Source: Galaxea fascicularis
Taxonomy: Eukaryota > Cnidaria > Anthozoa > Scleractinia > Euphylliidae
DNA: 64,000 nt
NCBI GenBank assembly: GCA_948470475.1
Contig: OX419343.1
Span: 1,847,203 to 1,911,202, forward strand
Direction: 5' to 3'
In this document: one piece after another, positions 11,101 through 22,450 of the stretch
Position numbering within the stretch: the first letter of the stretch is position 1
Layout: every line of letters begins with the position of its first letter
Made by a program: the position numbers and the translations under genes
Notes under the pieces: model-generated
Databases searched by the model: none
Told to the model about the DNA's origin: nothing
What the model saw: the letters and a program-made list of their open reading frames with translations, nothing else

Positions 11101-14100
11101 CTTGGGTCAGATCAAGGCAGTATCAATGTAGTTACGTCTTCTTGTAGTTCAGTGTTACTAATTATCTGTAAATAGTAATGTAATTTGCTTTGGTGTTGTG
11201 ATTAGTAGTGTAATTAGTTTCAAGATTGTATCACAGTTTGTAGTAAGTGTTAGTGATTCATAATGATTGTATCCATTTATTACAAGTGAAAGAACAAAAC
11301 GAATCAAAACATGAAAGTGCAAAAAGAAAGCAGCCCTGAAAGACCTCAGCATCACAATCTCACCATAAGTTGTAACCTCTTAAAAATATGCTATGACCCT
11401 GAACTCTGAAAGTTATCTGGAATATCAACTTCTTTTACCTCTATAAAATGTTCACTTCTAATTAAATACGTAATCTAAAGCCAGACTCCAGAAAAAATAC
11501 CAACGCTTGAATAATGATAACACTAGCAACAAAAATTACAAATTAGGAACAATCTGAAAAGGACACAATGACTGTAAATGAAAAAAAGCATCTAAGGATT
11601 TTCGAGTTTCCCTGTTTACAATGAGATATATTCATACTTTGATGGAAATTCAAATAAAATGCAGTCAAATTTAAGTGTAACAGCCCTCTTCAAAACAAAT
11701 AAACTTCTTTCTGTTCAATTTATCTTGGCAAAGTTATGAAAACCCAACCCCTCCTCTCCTGTTAACCTTCTGTTAGCCATCTTTCATTGGGCTTTATTTC
11801 GTGATCATAATACTGGTTGTACAGCCTCATGGTTGGAATTTCAGTTTATTTTACATGTGGAAAATATGCCAAGTGCTCTCCACTGGCAAAAACCTACCTG
11901 TGCAGAAAGAGAGGACAGGATGAAAAGAGGCATCTAGTGAAGCAACCTTCTCTGCCATTGTCTGATTAGGATTTACTATAGATAACGTTCTTGATGACTT
12001 TGAGCAAATCAAACAAGGAGTTGTTGGAGTTACACACCCACAGAACAATGACAGAGGTCTGGGTTTGCCATTCTTTATGTGAGACAATTGCACTAGGCGC
12101 CGTTTCCTGACAGTGTATACTCCTCGAGTTCTTGCACATTGAGGGAAAATGTCATTTGAATTGGATGGCAGAGAGGGACAAAGCTTACTATCAGTTGAAT
12201 CATTTGTTGCAACAACTGGTCGATATCGTTTTACTGGAACATCCTCCTCATTTAACAATGAACTGTCAAGTAGGCTACGCTTTACTCCATTTAACACATG
12301 GTTATCTGGTTCCTTTGTTGGTTCTTTCTTATTGTAGTCAGCTAAACATTTAGACTTTGTCACGTCTAAAGATGACATTGTTAGCGAACTGTTTTTGAAT
12401 CCTTTCACAATTCCATTTCCATCAATTTCACTGGGACTTCTTACTAAGGCTGCATCTGAGGTGCAGGCCTGTAGTTTCACTGTTCCTTTCCTCATCCTCC
12501 CACCTTTGTAAAGGTCATCGTAACGTCTGATCTGTCGTTCTACATTTATGATCTGTGACTGGAGCCAGGACCAGTGAGAAGCAATCACACCTTCTTCCAA
12601 ATGATACTGCCTTCTTAAGATTTTAGCTCTGCAAAATATACCAAGAAGCAACACAAAGTTATTGTTAACTGCATTTGTGTTGCTTCTTTCATCAACTAGC
12701 ATACGGCAATGAGAATAATGAGCAGCACATGCCATACACTCTTCAACTATTACATAAAATTAAAGACAGTGACAGCGAGTGCTAAATAGCGACAATAAAT
12801 AAGCAAAATCAACATTTCTTTAGATAAAACCTATTACAATATCAAACTAAAACTTGTCCAATATCGTTATAAAATGAGTGATGGTTTTACATAGTGAGGT
12901 TTATTGTTACCATTACCACCATCATCACTTTGAAATGTCACCTGGTAAATAAAAGATTCAAAACCAAGTGATGCTTTTCTGTTAGATATACACCAACACA
13001 CAATACTCAACTCTCTCTCTCTCTCTGGTGTTGGGCAATATCTAAACAAGTTTAAGGCAACATTGCATATTTTAATAAGTATGAAAACTTTGTCTTATTA
13101 GGAAAATTCGCTTTAAACTCATAAGAAAACTGTAAGTGGCTTGCAACTGTTAGAACATAGTGTCCCAACACAATAAGTTTCACAAAATTTATTTCAAACA
13201 TGCTCAATATGATGACATGCTAAATTATGTTGTACGAAGATGTGTCTGCTTCAGAAAGAGGAAATAGCAGTGATGCTTATATCCAGGGTATTCAATGCTT
13301 CCAATCTTCTAAAAAACTTCTCATGCCTTGTTTCATGACATTTTAAAAATGCTCTTGGTGGTCGGTCATCACAACTTGAAATATAAATTATTTATTTTTC
13401 TGTCGCATAAACCAAGATTTCAAATGTTTACCAGGTACAAAGGAAAGGAGTCTGGATAAAAAAAAAAATACATTCCCATTAAGTACAAACTTAAAAAATC
13501 TAACTGTAAAAGAGTAAGGCAGTACATTACTACAGCCTAACAATAGCCATCAAAAAACAATAAAAAAACTCAAAACGAGTCGAAGATTTGGGAAACTACA
13601 CTCTAAAAAATTAAAATTTCTTTTTATGGCATCAACGACATATATGCAAATTTCCTCGACGCTGGACAGAAAATAGAGAATAAACAAAATACGAGAAATA
13701 AAGAACCTTCAGCACCTCTTTAAAGCATTCCTTTAGTAGCACTTTTCCCGAACAAAACAAAAGCTAAGTAGTCAACAAAAAAATTAACGTTTTATAACCA
13801 TCATTCTCATTTCCAACGCTAAATTGAAGCGATATGTCAGGAGCATTGAATTGGCAGAACTATCGCCCGACATCAAAACAACTAATTCGCAACACGGAAA
13901 AATACGGAGTCGCTGTTTCGGTTGCTGTGGCCCTCCTACTCAGCCTGTGGTAAACAGCTTGGGTTTTTCTTTCAAGAAAACGGGGGTAAAGATAAAAACT
14001 CGAGATATTTCCCGCTTCCAGATCGATTGCATTCGCTCGTGCTCTGCCAGACGCACTGGAAATTCTGCGCGAGGGAAATTTAAAATATCAACCGTATCTC

Positions 14101-15448
14101 TAACAAAGTAACGAGAGAGATCGAGTTTGAAAGCAGGTAAATAGTATGCTTAGATTTAAGTTTGAATAGTAACTGTAACTCTTTAGCTAAATTTGAAAGA
14201 ACTCTTAAAACCGCCAAAGCTTCAATGAAGAAATGATAGGCGCATTTCGCGGGAGATGAGAGATTTGCATCTCCCTTGCTTATTCTCGCTAACTCGTTTA
14301 AGGCAAAAACATATCCCTTTTTACGCCTCAAATACTGCCTCTCGATGGACCAATAAAGGTTTGGCTTACCGTTTGCTTCGAAGTTTCGTTTTCCTCGGTT
14401 CTGATTCATCTTCGCTTTCTTCCCCGGAACTTCCCTCCGTCGCGTCCGAATCGTGAACATTTTCCAAAAATTCACACTGGGAACTCCAACTTTCCACTGA
14501 ACCCACAGCATCGGACTGTTTACCGAAATCTTTGAAATCATTTAAGACAGTCCTGTCTACATTGTTCAATGATACAGCAGAAATATGCTCTAGTTCTTTT
14601 ATTACGTTATCGACAGTCTTTGCGTCGTTGTTTTTCACCCGGCTTGCAAAATTTCCAGGCATCGCTTGTTTCATGTCAACTCGATCTGCCTCTAGTTCCG
14701 GAGAATTATTCGATACGCTTTTACTTTTGGGAATAACTGCGGCTCCTGAAATCCCTTCTGGATCGGGATTAACTGAGGAGGAATCGCGAGTTTCACCATG
14801 CTTTTGCGCTAAACTTTCCAATTGTTGAAGCACATGGTCACCCAGTTGCCGCGTTTGTAGCTTGCGAAGGCGCGTTTCTATTTTTTTCGCCCTCCCTTCA
14901 AGCTTTGCTTGTCGTCGAAAGGCCTGCGAGGTTCGTTGAGGAATAAGAGCTTTTCCAGATTCTAAATTCGCTACAGGATGCTGCGAAACTCGATTCCTTT
15001 CGTCCTTCTCACAGACAGTATTGCATGTACCAGCCGAAGTCTTCGCCGTTGAAGCACATGTTGTTCGTGAGAGATCAAGCGCCGTGTTTCGCATTTCTTC
15101 TTTGGGGGGAGAGCAACTCGACATATTTGTTGATTTTTTTTCCACTTTACCATCACAGTGCCCGTTTGGCATCTCAGTTTTCCCTTTAATTTCTTCGTTG
15201 ACTCGCGAAACTATGGGTGTGTTCTGCTCCGAAGGCTTGATAGTATTTGTAATGTCTGCAATGTTATTGTCGCTAATCAATCGTACAAGTCCGTTCTGTG
15301 AAACCAACTTCAAATCCAAAGCAAGACCAGTAGTTTCTTGCTTAAATTCCTCTTGCACAATTAATGAACAGTGACGATCCACAGAATGCTTTCTCGAGGA
15401 CTCCGGAGACGCGCTCGCCTCGGTCAGAGCGGGAGCCATTTGAGCCAT
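5137..15448 (-). CDS. KANSL1: KAT8 regulatory NSL complex subunit 1-like protein (7 coding exons)
   Basis: The coding exons are 15448-14370, 12628-11898, 10867-10765, 9110-9028, 8290-8153, 7487-7195 and 5892-5137. All junctions are GT-AG with matching phase, giving 3183 nt (1060 aa). KANSL1 is the scaffold of the nuclear NSL complex, which holds the acetyltransferase KAT8/MOF; this is known of the family. Evidence here: a coiled coil [12 protein letters not shown]...QQLESL at residues 178-214; an acidic [16 protein letters not shown] stretch; the block [10 protein letters not shown] near 376, matching the KANSL1 SRWNWLQ block; a basic RKRRLV motif; LDASFHPVL; and a C-terminal PEHE domain from about 765 ([27 protein letters not shown]). 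The tail is rich in Ser, Pro and Thr. The start is the first in-frame ATG of exon 1. The introns carry several MITEs. Confidence 0.93.
5981..6076. repeat. Small foldback with hammerhead-like core (KANSL1 intron 6)
   Basis: Arms at 5981-6010 and 6044-6076 are inverted copies (TAACTACTGCTTC ... GAAGCAGCAGTAGTTA). On the minus strand, the loop between them reads CTGATGA, then ACC, a 7-nt loop, GGT and GAAA (6038-6014). That order of conserved blocks is like a hammerhead ribozyme core with one extra U before stem II. Catalysis is not claimed. Confidence 0.6.
6171..6824. mobile_element. Long near-perfect foldback element (KANSL1 intron 6)
   Basis: The left arm (6171-6496) and right arm (6505-6824) are near-perfect inverted copies separated by an 8-nt loop. 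They differ by a 6-nt indel (CCGGTA in the left arm) and a few substitutions. The direct repeat AATTTCCTTTTAA occurs at about 6120-6132 and 6822-6834 and may be a target-site or recombination trace. Both arms carry a hammerhead-like motif, on plus at 6756-6788 and on minus in the left arm. No ORF of note is present. Confidence 0.85.
8513..8729. mobile_element. MITE with terminal inverted repeats (KANSL1 intron 4)
   Basis: The left end, GCCACATCCACACAAGCA followed by AATTTTTCTGTGACAA, is inverted at the right end, TTGTCACAGAAAAATATG followed by CTTGTGTGGATGCAGC. The element is 217 bp and non-coding. Confidence 0.8.
10225..10535. mobile_element. Foldback MITE (KANSL1 intron 2)
   Basis: The two halves are inverted copies of roughly three-quarters identity by eye. 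Examples are AACCAAATATTGACT with AGTCAATATTTGGTT, and CATGGGTCTATTCCTTAC with GTAAGGAATAGACCCATG. The centre lies near 10385. Divergent arms suggest an older insertion than the 6171-6824 element. Confidence 0.75.
13010..13027. repeat. (CT)n microsatellite
   Basis: An uninterrupted CT dinucleotide run of about nine units lies in KANSL1 intron 1. Confidence 0.8.
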
Positions 15449-15877
15449 CTACCATACTTCACTTTACAATGACTGCCGATGGCAACGAGGACCCGTTGAA
15501 AGCATTTTCGCGGCTGCTTACAACAGGAAAATAAAGCCAAAAAATAGAATACAAAAGGAAAATCACTAAAAAATTCCAAGTTTCCGAAGTTCATTCAAGG
15601 CGATTAGAGAAAACGTTTTTTTGAGCGCAACGAGCACGTGACCGCCACGTCTTGGTAAGTGCGTGTTCTGATCTCGCAAAAGAACACACCAAACTTGATA
15701 TATGCAAAAATACCAAATTTTCGTCTTCGATTTTCCACCGTGAATCGTCGTCAACACCAAGCCAGAACACAAAAGAGTGAAGATGGCAGTAACTGAAACC
15801 TTCGGAATGATATTTCAGTTACTTTGAAGACAAAATAGGCCACCCTAGAAGCGAGTTTAAATTCCTTTCCCGCTTAT

Positions 15878-15889
15878 CAAAATGGCGGC
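15878..15889 (+). promoter_or_regulatory. YY1-like motif upstream of KANSL1
   Basis: CAAAATGGCGGC matches the metazoan YY1 consensus AAnATGGCGGC. It lies about 430 bp upstream of the KANSL1 start codon and just before a donor-like GTAAGA, so it could serve a divergent transcript. Confidence 0.4.
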
Positions 15890-15952
15890 GTAAGAATCCA
15901 CTCCAAGCTTCTTGTATCAGCAAAACCCTCGTGCAAATATCATATGCTCTAG

Positions 15953-16035
15953 GTGATTGCATCAATGCTAGCACCACCCTCCATGAAGTATTGCGTGATT
16001 GGAGGAGAGAACAAAGGGCACATCAGCGGACAAAG
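15953..16035 (+). other. Candidate orphan coding exon
   Basis: The segment is bounded by an acceptor-like ...GCTCTAG and a donor-like AAAG/GTGACT. Its open frame reads GDCINASTTLHEVLRDWRRE and then QRAHQRTK. I do not recognise the protein and could not find a neighbouring exon in phase. The ATG at 15882 stops immediately if unspliced. Confidence 0.25.
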
Positions 16036-19000
16036 GTGACTGAGGAGAAAACAGTGCTTCATCAACAGAAGGCAAAGTATGAGGTTTCTTTACGCGTTGT
16101 GTGCACGCCTCCTTCGTGGGAGAAACGCGAATTGTTCGACGGCTTCTCTCGTTGCGTAACCTGAAACAAAAATAGAGGCAAAGAAAGCTCAATCTCGGAA
16201 AAATTAATGATCGCAAAGCTATGTCTGCAACAAAGGCTTATAGGCAAACCAGGAGAATTTTACATTTGGAAAATGTAAACCTGACAAAAAGACTGAAATC
16301 GCCAACAAATGTTTCGTTTAGATCACAATTTGATGAAGTGTTACAATGAGAAACATAACCAGTTTCTTTTCGAATACATGGATTTATTGCTGTTAATCGT
16401 AATTCTAGCAAGCTTCTAACATGCGATTGAACTCGCAAAGGAACGAGTGAAGAGCAAATACTGTTTAGTGTCTGGCCCAGATGTAAGTTATGACTGTTTA
16501 TTTCATTCAATTTGTTAACCATTTTGAACACCATCGAACAATAGTGTGTTGTTATCAGCATCAGTCTGAACTCTGGACAAAATAAATCGAGCGATGTTGC
16601 TTCAGTAATTTTTCATGATTTGCACAGAAAAAACCGGAAGTGATACAGCAGGCACATGAATATAACCGCCACAAATTTTCATTCATTACTGTATTTTTTT
16701 CCGTTTACTTGACCGAAAAAAGCAGGAAAATTGCACTACGATATAAAAACACCGTTGTCAAATGAGAACTGCCAGAAATAGATCAAACAGTTCCAGAATC
16801 GTGTTTCCCGAAGTTCACCGTTATATTTCCTGACAAATTTGTTATTGTGCCCGGAATAAGACACAGCTGTAAACGTGACACAATACCATCATTAAATATA
16901 GGAGAAACTCGTTCCCTGTCCACAAATGCACAAATTGTTTAAGACCAAAATAGGTGAGACAATGCGTTGTTAACAGGTTATTTTTGGTGAGAAGCGTATA
17001 ACACACCCAAAAACAGAATATCTCTGGCAACAGGTGGGAATCCATAACGCTGCAATTTCAAGTAGGATAGACTGTTAGTATTGTGTTAGTTGTTGTGATA
17101 TCTTACGAGGATTTTACCGACTCCAAAACTAAAATTTTGATCAGATGTAGATGTCTGCACATTGACTACAAACGCTTACTTACAGCCACCCAAACACTAT
17201 AATTTCAGTTATTTTTCGATCTTGAGCTCCTGTTAATGTAAGCAGTATTCTATTGAAAGCAGCTAGGATTCAAACTTAACCGCTAACAAACAATACTAAC
17301 ACTCACAGAACCTTTCCAACCCCACAATACTGTGTAAGCTGAAAAATAACTATGCCATGAACCCTAGCTTGTTATTTTTTACATGTCTTGGCCTCCCTTG
17401 TCTTACAATGAAATTAGCTTTTCCATAAAGCTGTTGTTATTTTAAACACAGTGAAGCAAGCACATGTTCAAACAATTTAAGGAAGTGCCAAAAAATGCCA
17501 GAAGGCAGCAATCTTTACAGAACAGAGTGCTCTAACCAGACAAGCAGATGAGGAACTTTGAGTGATGATCCAGTTAATGATTTCGTAGGGGACCAACAAG
17601 CACAGATCATAAGAAAACATTAGATGTTGTGTTCATGTAATGCTATTGGTGTTAATCTCAAAAAGGGAGCACATTTCAAAGAATAGAACACAAACAGTCA
17701 AAAATAGTCTCTGATGTAGGACTGCTTTTAAAATATCTTAGTTTAAAACTTATATTAAATCTTTGCTCAAAACCAAATAGTTTTAGGCTTGTTATTAATG
17801 TGTGACAATTATCCAGATTGTGGAATTTTATACATGGTGCTTCAACATATATAAGTGTTTTATTATCTCATTGAATATTTTGTGTCAACCTGTAGTTCTT
17901 ATTTAAAACATTCAGAGCCTAAAGATAACATAAAGGTTTAATAAGTACTAGGAAACATGGAAGGTTTTACCAAAAACACTCCATCACCCAACCAAACAAA
18001 GGCCCTTTAAAGAAAAAAAGTGTCTAGTTTGTGAAAAAGGAGAAAAGAGTAATTTATATGATGTGCTTCCTCATCTTGGGTACTTCAGTTTGGATATGTT
18101 ATTTAAGTGACTCTATAAACTTAATTAGGCTTTGCAACTGTATCATTGGGAACCTAACATATGAAAGTGGTGTTCAGCTAAATAGTAACTTGGGAAGAAT
18201 ATCATAGGCCCAACTAAATGAAAATACAAAAAAATGAGCTTTACATTGCAACCGAAAATAGGCTTCAAGAGAACAATGAAAAGATGAATGTAATGTTTCA
18301 ACAAACTAATCTAAGATGAACATTTTGGCTGGTCTTGATGTTGAATTGATTTGTTGAATAAATTTGGCAAACTTTGATAAAAGGTAATTTGTGACGGTTT
18401 TTAACTTAAAATTCCAGTGTTTGGTATGAAACAGTGAGAAAAATTGCGTGAAACGTTGCACATGCCTAACATTAAAAAACCCCACCCCTACCCCGGTAAA
18501 AACTTTTGTCACGCTCTACAGACCACGTAACCAACATGTTTATGTTGCAACTTTTGTGGATCGACTCGAAAAAAAGTTTTAACCCTGATCCAATTCGCAA
18601 ACTTTTCAACCAAAATATCTTAATTTCTATGAAATTAAAGAAAAAATAAATAATTTTACAACTTAGGACGGAAATGAAATGTTGCTCGACCACTGGTTAA
18701 AATAGAAACATTTAAAGTTATCTTGTAAGCATTTTTTTTTCGGGCATGGCTAATATTAAGGTGTCGTTACTTCTCCATTCAAAGTATCTTGTGATTTACT
18801 GGTAATTTTGCCTTCAATCGTTCTGAAATAAAATCAGTGAAATCGCAGCTTCCTCTTCTAAACATCGACGGAATACAAAATTTTTACAAAACCATACCTT
18901 GACAAGAAGGCAATAAATCAACGTTCTTCCAAGACACGCTTCATCTTGCCCCCAGGCCCACTTGATCTTCTCAAAGTAACAACATTTTTTGTCCTCTCCT

Positions 19001-19580
19001 TGTCCCATGCTCTTGCTTTGTTAAATCAAGTTATTAAATCCACTGCAATGTCAAACAGCAGTCTAAAATTCTTTTACGCACAAGGAAGATTTTTTTTAAC
19101 AAGAGGGTCCTTCGTAGCGCAAAAGCACAGAAATTTCCGTCAACTTGGCTTTGTTGGGGAGCTCAGTAGCCTGGCCTCCAATACACAACCATATATGGGC
19201 TAATATGAGGGCATTATTGCACGAGAGTTAGGGAGGGGAGGGTAAAAGCGTGCGATGTACTGCAATTGAATTAAAAAACTGTTACAGGCCAAAGTTGCAT
19301 TAATATAACTCAAGAACACTGCTGAAGTTTAAGACATTCCTTCTGAAGTACACCAATTAGACAATAAAATAGGATTAATCAACATCCCATGTTGCACTGG
19401 GAGGGGAGGGTTCTACAACTGAGAATTTAAGATCTTCATTCCACAAAATTGCACTGCTCATAAATTTCCAAACATAACAGAACACTTTTAATTTCAAAGA
19501 AAATATGTTTGAATGGATGATGATCATTATTCTCACACTATTCTTTGTATATTTATGATTCTTTAACAGGAAAAAGTTAC

Positions 19581-19697
19581 TTAAACAGCAACTTTTACCA
19601 GAAGAGTTCTCCTTTTAGGTGTCTTTTTAGAGTCCCCTTTACTTTTTTTTGCTTGACCCTTCTTTAGGTCAGCCAGGACACTCTTTGCATCAGAAGA
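19581..19697 (-). CDS. Candidate terminal exon of an unidentified gene
   Basis: On the minus strand a CAG acceptor (19700-19698) is followed by 38 codons and a TAA. The product begins SSDAKSVLADLKKGQAKKSK and ends KRRTLLVKVAV, a lysine-rich tail that looks like a real protein end. No upstream exon was recognised between here and POFUT2. It may be the end of an unseen gene, an alternative end, or chance; function unknown. Confidence 0.3.
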   Translation of the reverse strand, partial: SSDAKSVLADLKKGQAKKSKGDSKKTPKRRTLLVKVAV

Positions 19698-19924
19698 CTG
19701 ACTGATTCATCCCAAATAAACTTTTCACATAATTATTTGAAATGTCCCATGTGAGTGTAGTCAAAATCAACATTTTTGAGGGAATAATAATATTGCCCAT
19801 AGTGCATTACTTCTCTGGATAAAACTGGGCATGCATTCTAGAAAGCCTTGACTTGACTGGCTTTCTCACTTCCTCCATTTTACAGCTGTGTGTTCAGTGA
19901 CCTGGCATCCTGGGGGGGAAGGGG

Positions 19925-20262
19925 GAGGGGGGATGTACTCCAGATTTCAAGAGATGGGGATGATCAAAGGATTTTGGGGGTTTTAAATTTTTGAGTCCAG
20001 GACTTTGTTGTGTAGGAAAATTTGTCAAGTAATTTGGTGGTGTGGCTTGATTTAAGTGGAGATTTTTTTTTGGTATTCAAAACAATCTGAAAGTTCATGG
20101 TAGCAGTACGTAGTGCCTGTGTAATTCTTAATTCTGCAAATACCTTATGGAAATTTTTAAGGCTCCGAGTTTCAGCAAGCATAAGATTTTTTGGGGGACT
20201 TATATTTTGCCCACATTTGATAATCCCTGTTATACGTACTTGAAAATCAGAGTACTCCCTGT
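19925..20262 (+). repeat. Foldback/MITE-like element, copy 2 of the 2323 family
   Basis: It shares GATTTCAAG, GATGATCAAAGGATTTT and TTGATTTAAG blocks, in order, with 2323-2700. It ends with the inverted ACTTGAAAATCAGAGTACTCC. A G-rich tract (19911-19932) abuts its left end. Confidence 0.7.
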
Positions 20263-20640
20263 AAATCAAATAAATAAATCAATGATATTTACCCAGGAAG
20301 CTCCACTTTTGTTGGCCCAGCCTGGCTGTTAACTTCAGGGGGATGGGGGATGAGTTTCTGAACACCCTGTTTCTACCACCTAACTACATGCTAACACCCC
20401 AGTTCCACCTCTTCTCTTGCAAATACACTGTGGCACAAATGTTCTTTCACCTACCCTGGGTGCCAGAGGCTTTGCACAGTTACCTAGTCAACTTGTCAGT
20501 AACTGTTGTCTTGTGTGACTCAAGTTACCCACACGCAAAAAAAGAAAAAAAAAACACAACTGCAGTATTGTGAATTTTCATTTATTCCTGACACTACCTC
20601 CTATCAACTCAAAAATACTGTTTAACACAGCTTCTGCCTT

Positions 20641-20671
20641 CTTGAACTATCCAATAATTGGATAGTTCAAG
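20641..20671. repeat. 31-bp palindrome
   Basis: Two perfect 15-bp arms (CTTGAACTATCCAAT and its inverse) surround one central A. It could be a residual MITE end pair or a hairpin. Confidence 0.8.
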
Positions 20672-21030
20672 TCACAGTCTCAGTCCCATTCTCATCCATC
20701 TTTTTGCCCAGCTATTCCCATCCAATGACAAGTTTATAGAGAAAACCATAATAATTATGGTTTTTTATTCTTCACAGTAAGTTGGAAACTTCCAAGATAG
20801 TAAACATAAAATATTGGATCAATTTTATTTATTTACAAGACAATATCTTTACTGGTTTGGACCCCATCACAACATTTTATACTGGAGGTTAGTGGGTCTA
20901 GGCCTGGCCTCTGCTGTTAAATTGTGTCCTCCTACAAGAAATATGGCTCCACATTTTTCTTGACTCAGGAGTATCAAAGAATATATAACAGACCAGGACA
21001 GGCACTAAACATTATTAACAAGGTAGTGTG

Positions 21031-21146
21031 ATCAAATGAAGAGTGACCATTGCAGTTGTGATCGCAATTTTTACAATTGCGTAAACAAGCCTGAAAAAAA
21101 TTCAGGACTTCAACAGGGATTGAACCCATGACCTTGTGATTCCAGT
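21031..21146 (-). repeat. tRNA-derived SINE, degenerate copy on minus
   Basis: On minus it reads CATGGGTTCAATCCCTGTTG (B-box arm), then a tail with CCTGAATTTTTTTCAGGCTT and GGTCACTCTTCATTTG. The tail matches the one after the tRNA-like sequence at 58391, so both belong to one family. The 5' half of the tRNA head is not recognisable. Confidence 0.65.
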
Positions 21147-21280
21147 GTGAATTAGACCTTTCTTGGGTTTTAAATTGGCAATTCATGGACTTACAGCCCT
21201 GACCATTCACAAAAAAACGTGCCCAGTGTTATCAATTTCATTAAATCAATAGAATCAGTTTCGTTGACAAATTTCAACCA

Positions 21281-21425
21281 GGCCATCCTCGGAGACCCAG
21301 GGGCAGATAGTCAGGATGGGACGAAGATTGGGACTACGATTGGGATGGGGACAAACATTTGCTAGTCCTAATCTTCGTCCCATCCCTACTATCTGCTCCT
21401 GGGTTTCTGAGGATGCAACTAGGCC
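21281..21425. mobile_element. Short foldback element
   Basis: The left arm (GAGACCCAGGGGCAGATAGT, GGATGGGACGAAGATT) is inverted at the right (AATCTTCGTCCCATCC, ACTATCTGCTCCTGGGTTTC). The spacer is about 35 bp. Non-coding. Confidence 0.75.
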
Positions 21426-22450
21426 CAAATGACAAAAGAGCCTTCCAGCTTTGAGCTTCCTGCATAGACCTTTGGCTTCTCATACAATCCCCTATTTGGG
21501 GGTCGCATGAGGAGCCAAAAGTAGGTAGGTGTAGGGGGCTATCAATTTTTATTAATCCACTCATTATCATAATTAATTAATTAGGTTTTTAATTAGGTTT
21601 CTTAGCTGCAGTTTGGGTGGTGGTTGTTTTTGTATCATAAGTGAGCATCACTGGTCTCAGTTTCTTTCAATCTAATGATTTTATTCCAGATTTCAATGTA
21701 ACTGATATTCTTGAGTGGTCCATTTGAGGGCTCCAGTAAGGTGCCTGCCTGAGTGACACTTCCAGCATTCAATCCCATCAGAAAAATGCACTCTGGTATC
21801 AGCAACAAGCCTTGTTAAGTTTTTAGGGGTAAATTTAAAAACTATATTAAGTAAGAAACATATTTCACAAGCACTTCAAATCCAAGTGCCAAGTAGGTTA
21901 GCAAAAGCTGAAGGGAAATTCTGGCAGAAACAGCAATGGAAAAACTAATAGGCTTACTAAAAAAAATCAGTGATGTTTTTCATGCTACTTTATAGTTAGA
22001 TGACCAATTTTAATGATGCATGCAGAAGAAGTGCCATTTTGGTAGAAATTGTCATAAGAAAGGAAGAAGATGAATAGCCTTCACACATGATAATATCCTG
22101 CAGAGTGATTTACCAAATTATGTAAAATGTTCTAGTTGTTTGATTATCAGGTTATGTTTGCCATGAAGGCAAGCTTCTTGTGTGGCTTCATGTAAAGTTG
22201 CCATCTCCACTCGTTAGAGATGCTGGAAATGATAAGACAAGGAATGTTACCGTGCTTGGGTGTCCTGTGAACCATAACACATTAATAGACATCTATTTTT
22301 GAAAAAAATATTCCCATTTATTTGCCATTTAACAGATTTATGGTAACACCAATTCCTCATGTATATTCCACATCTAACCAAGGGTTAAACATAAAAATTA
22401 TCTTGCCTCACAAGTATGCATTAGTGGGCATAAATATCAAAAATGGAATG

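Larger units (their letters stand above)
15449..19580. other. KANSL1 upstream region and adjoining gene-poor region
   Basis: This contains the KANSL1 5' flank. CAAAATGGCGGC at 15878-15889 matches the known YY1 binding consensus; its use is inference. A candidate short exon lies at 15953-16035. On the minus strand near 19010-18898 an open stretch ends at a donor-like GTATGG, but I recognise no protein in it. The remainder is AT-rich with no clear genes or mobile elements. Confidence 0.5.
19698..22450. other. Gene-poor region downstream of POFUT2
   Basis: It holds a copy of the 2323-type foldback family (19925-20262), a 31-bp palindrome (20641-20671), a tRNA-derived SINE on minus (21031-21146) and a foldback at 21281-21425. 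A short open stretch on minus near 22219-22145 follows an acceptor-like sequence but matches nothing I know. Confidence 0.5.

Noticed and set aside
18814..19008. Minus-strand open stretch ending at a donor-like GTATGG
   Set aside because: Two frames are open, neither resembles a known protein, and no partner exon was found; mentioned only in the regional note.
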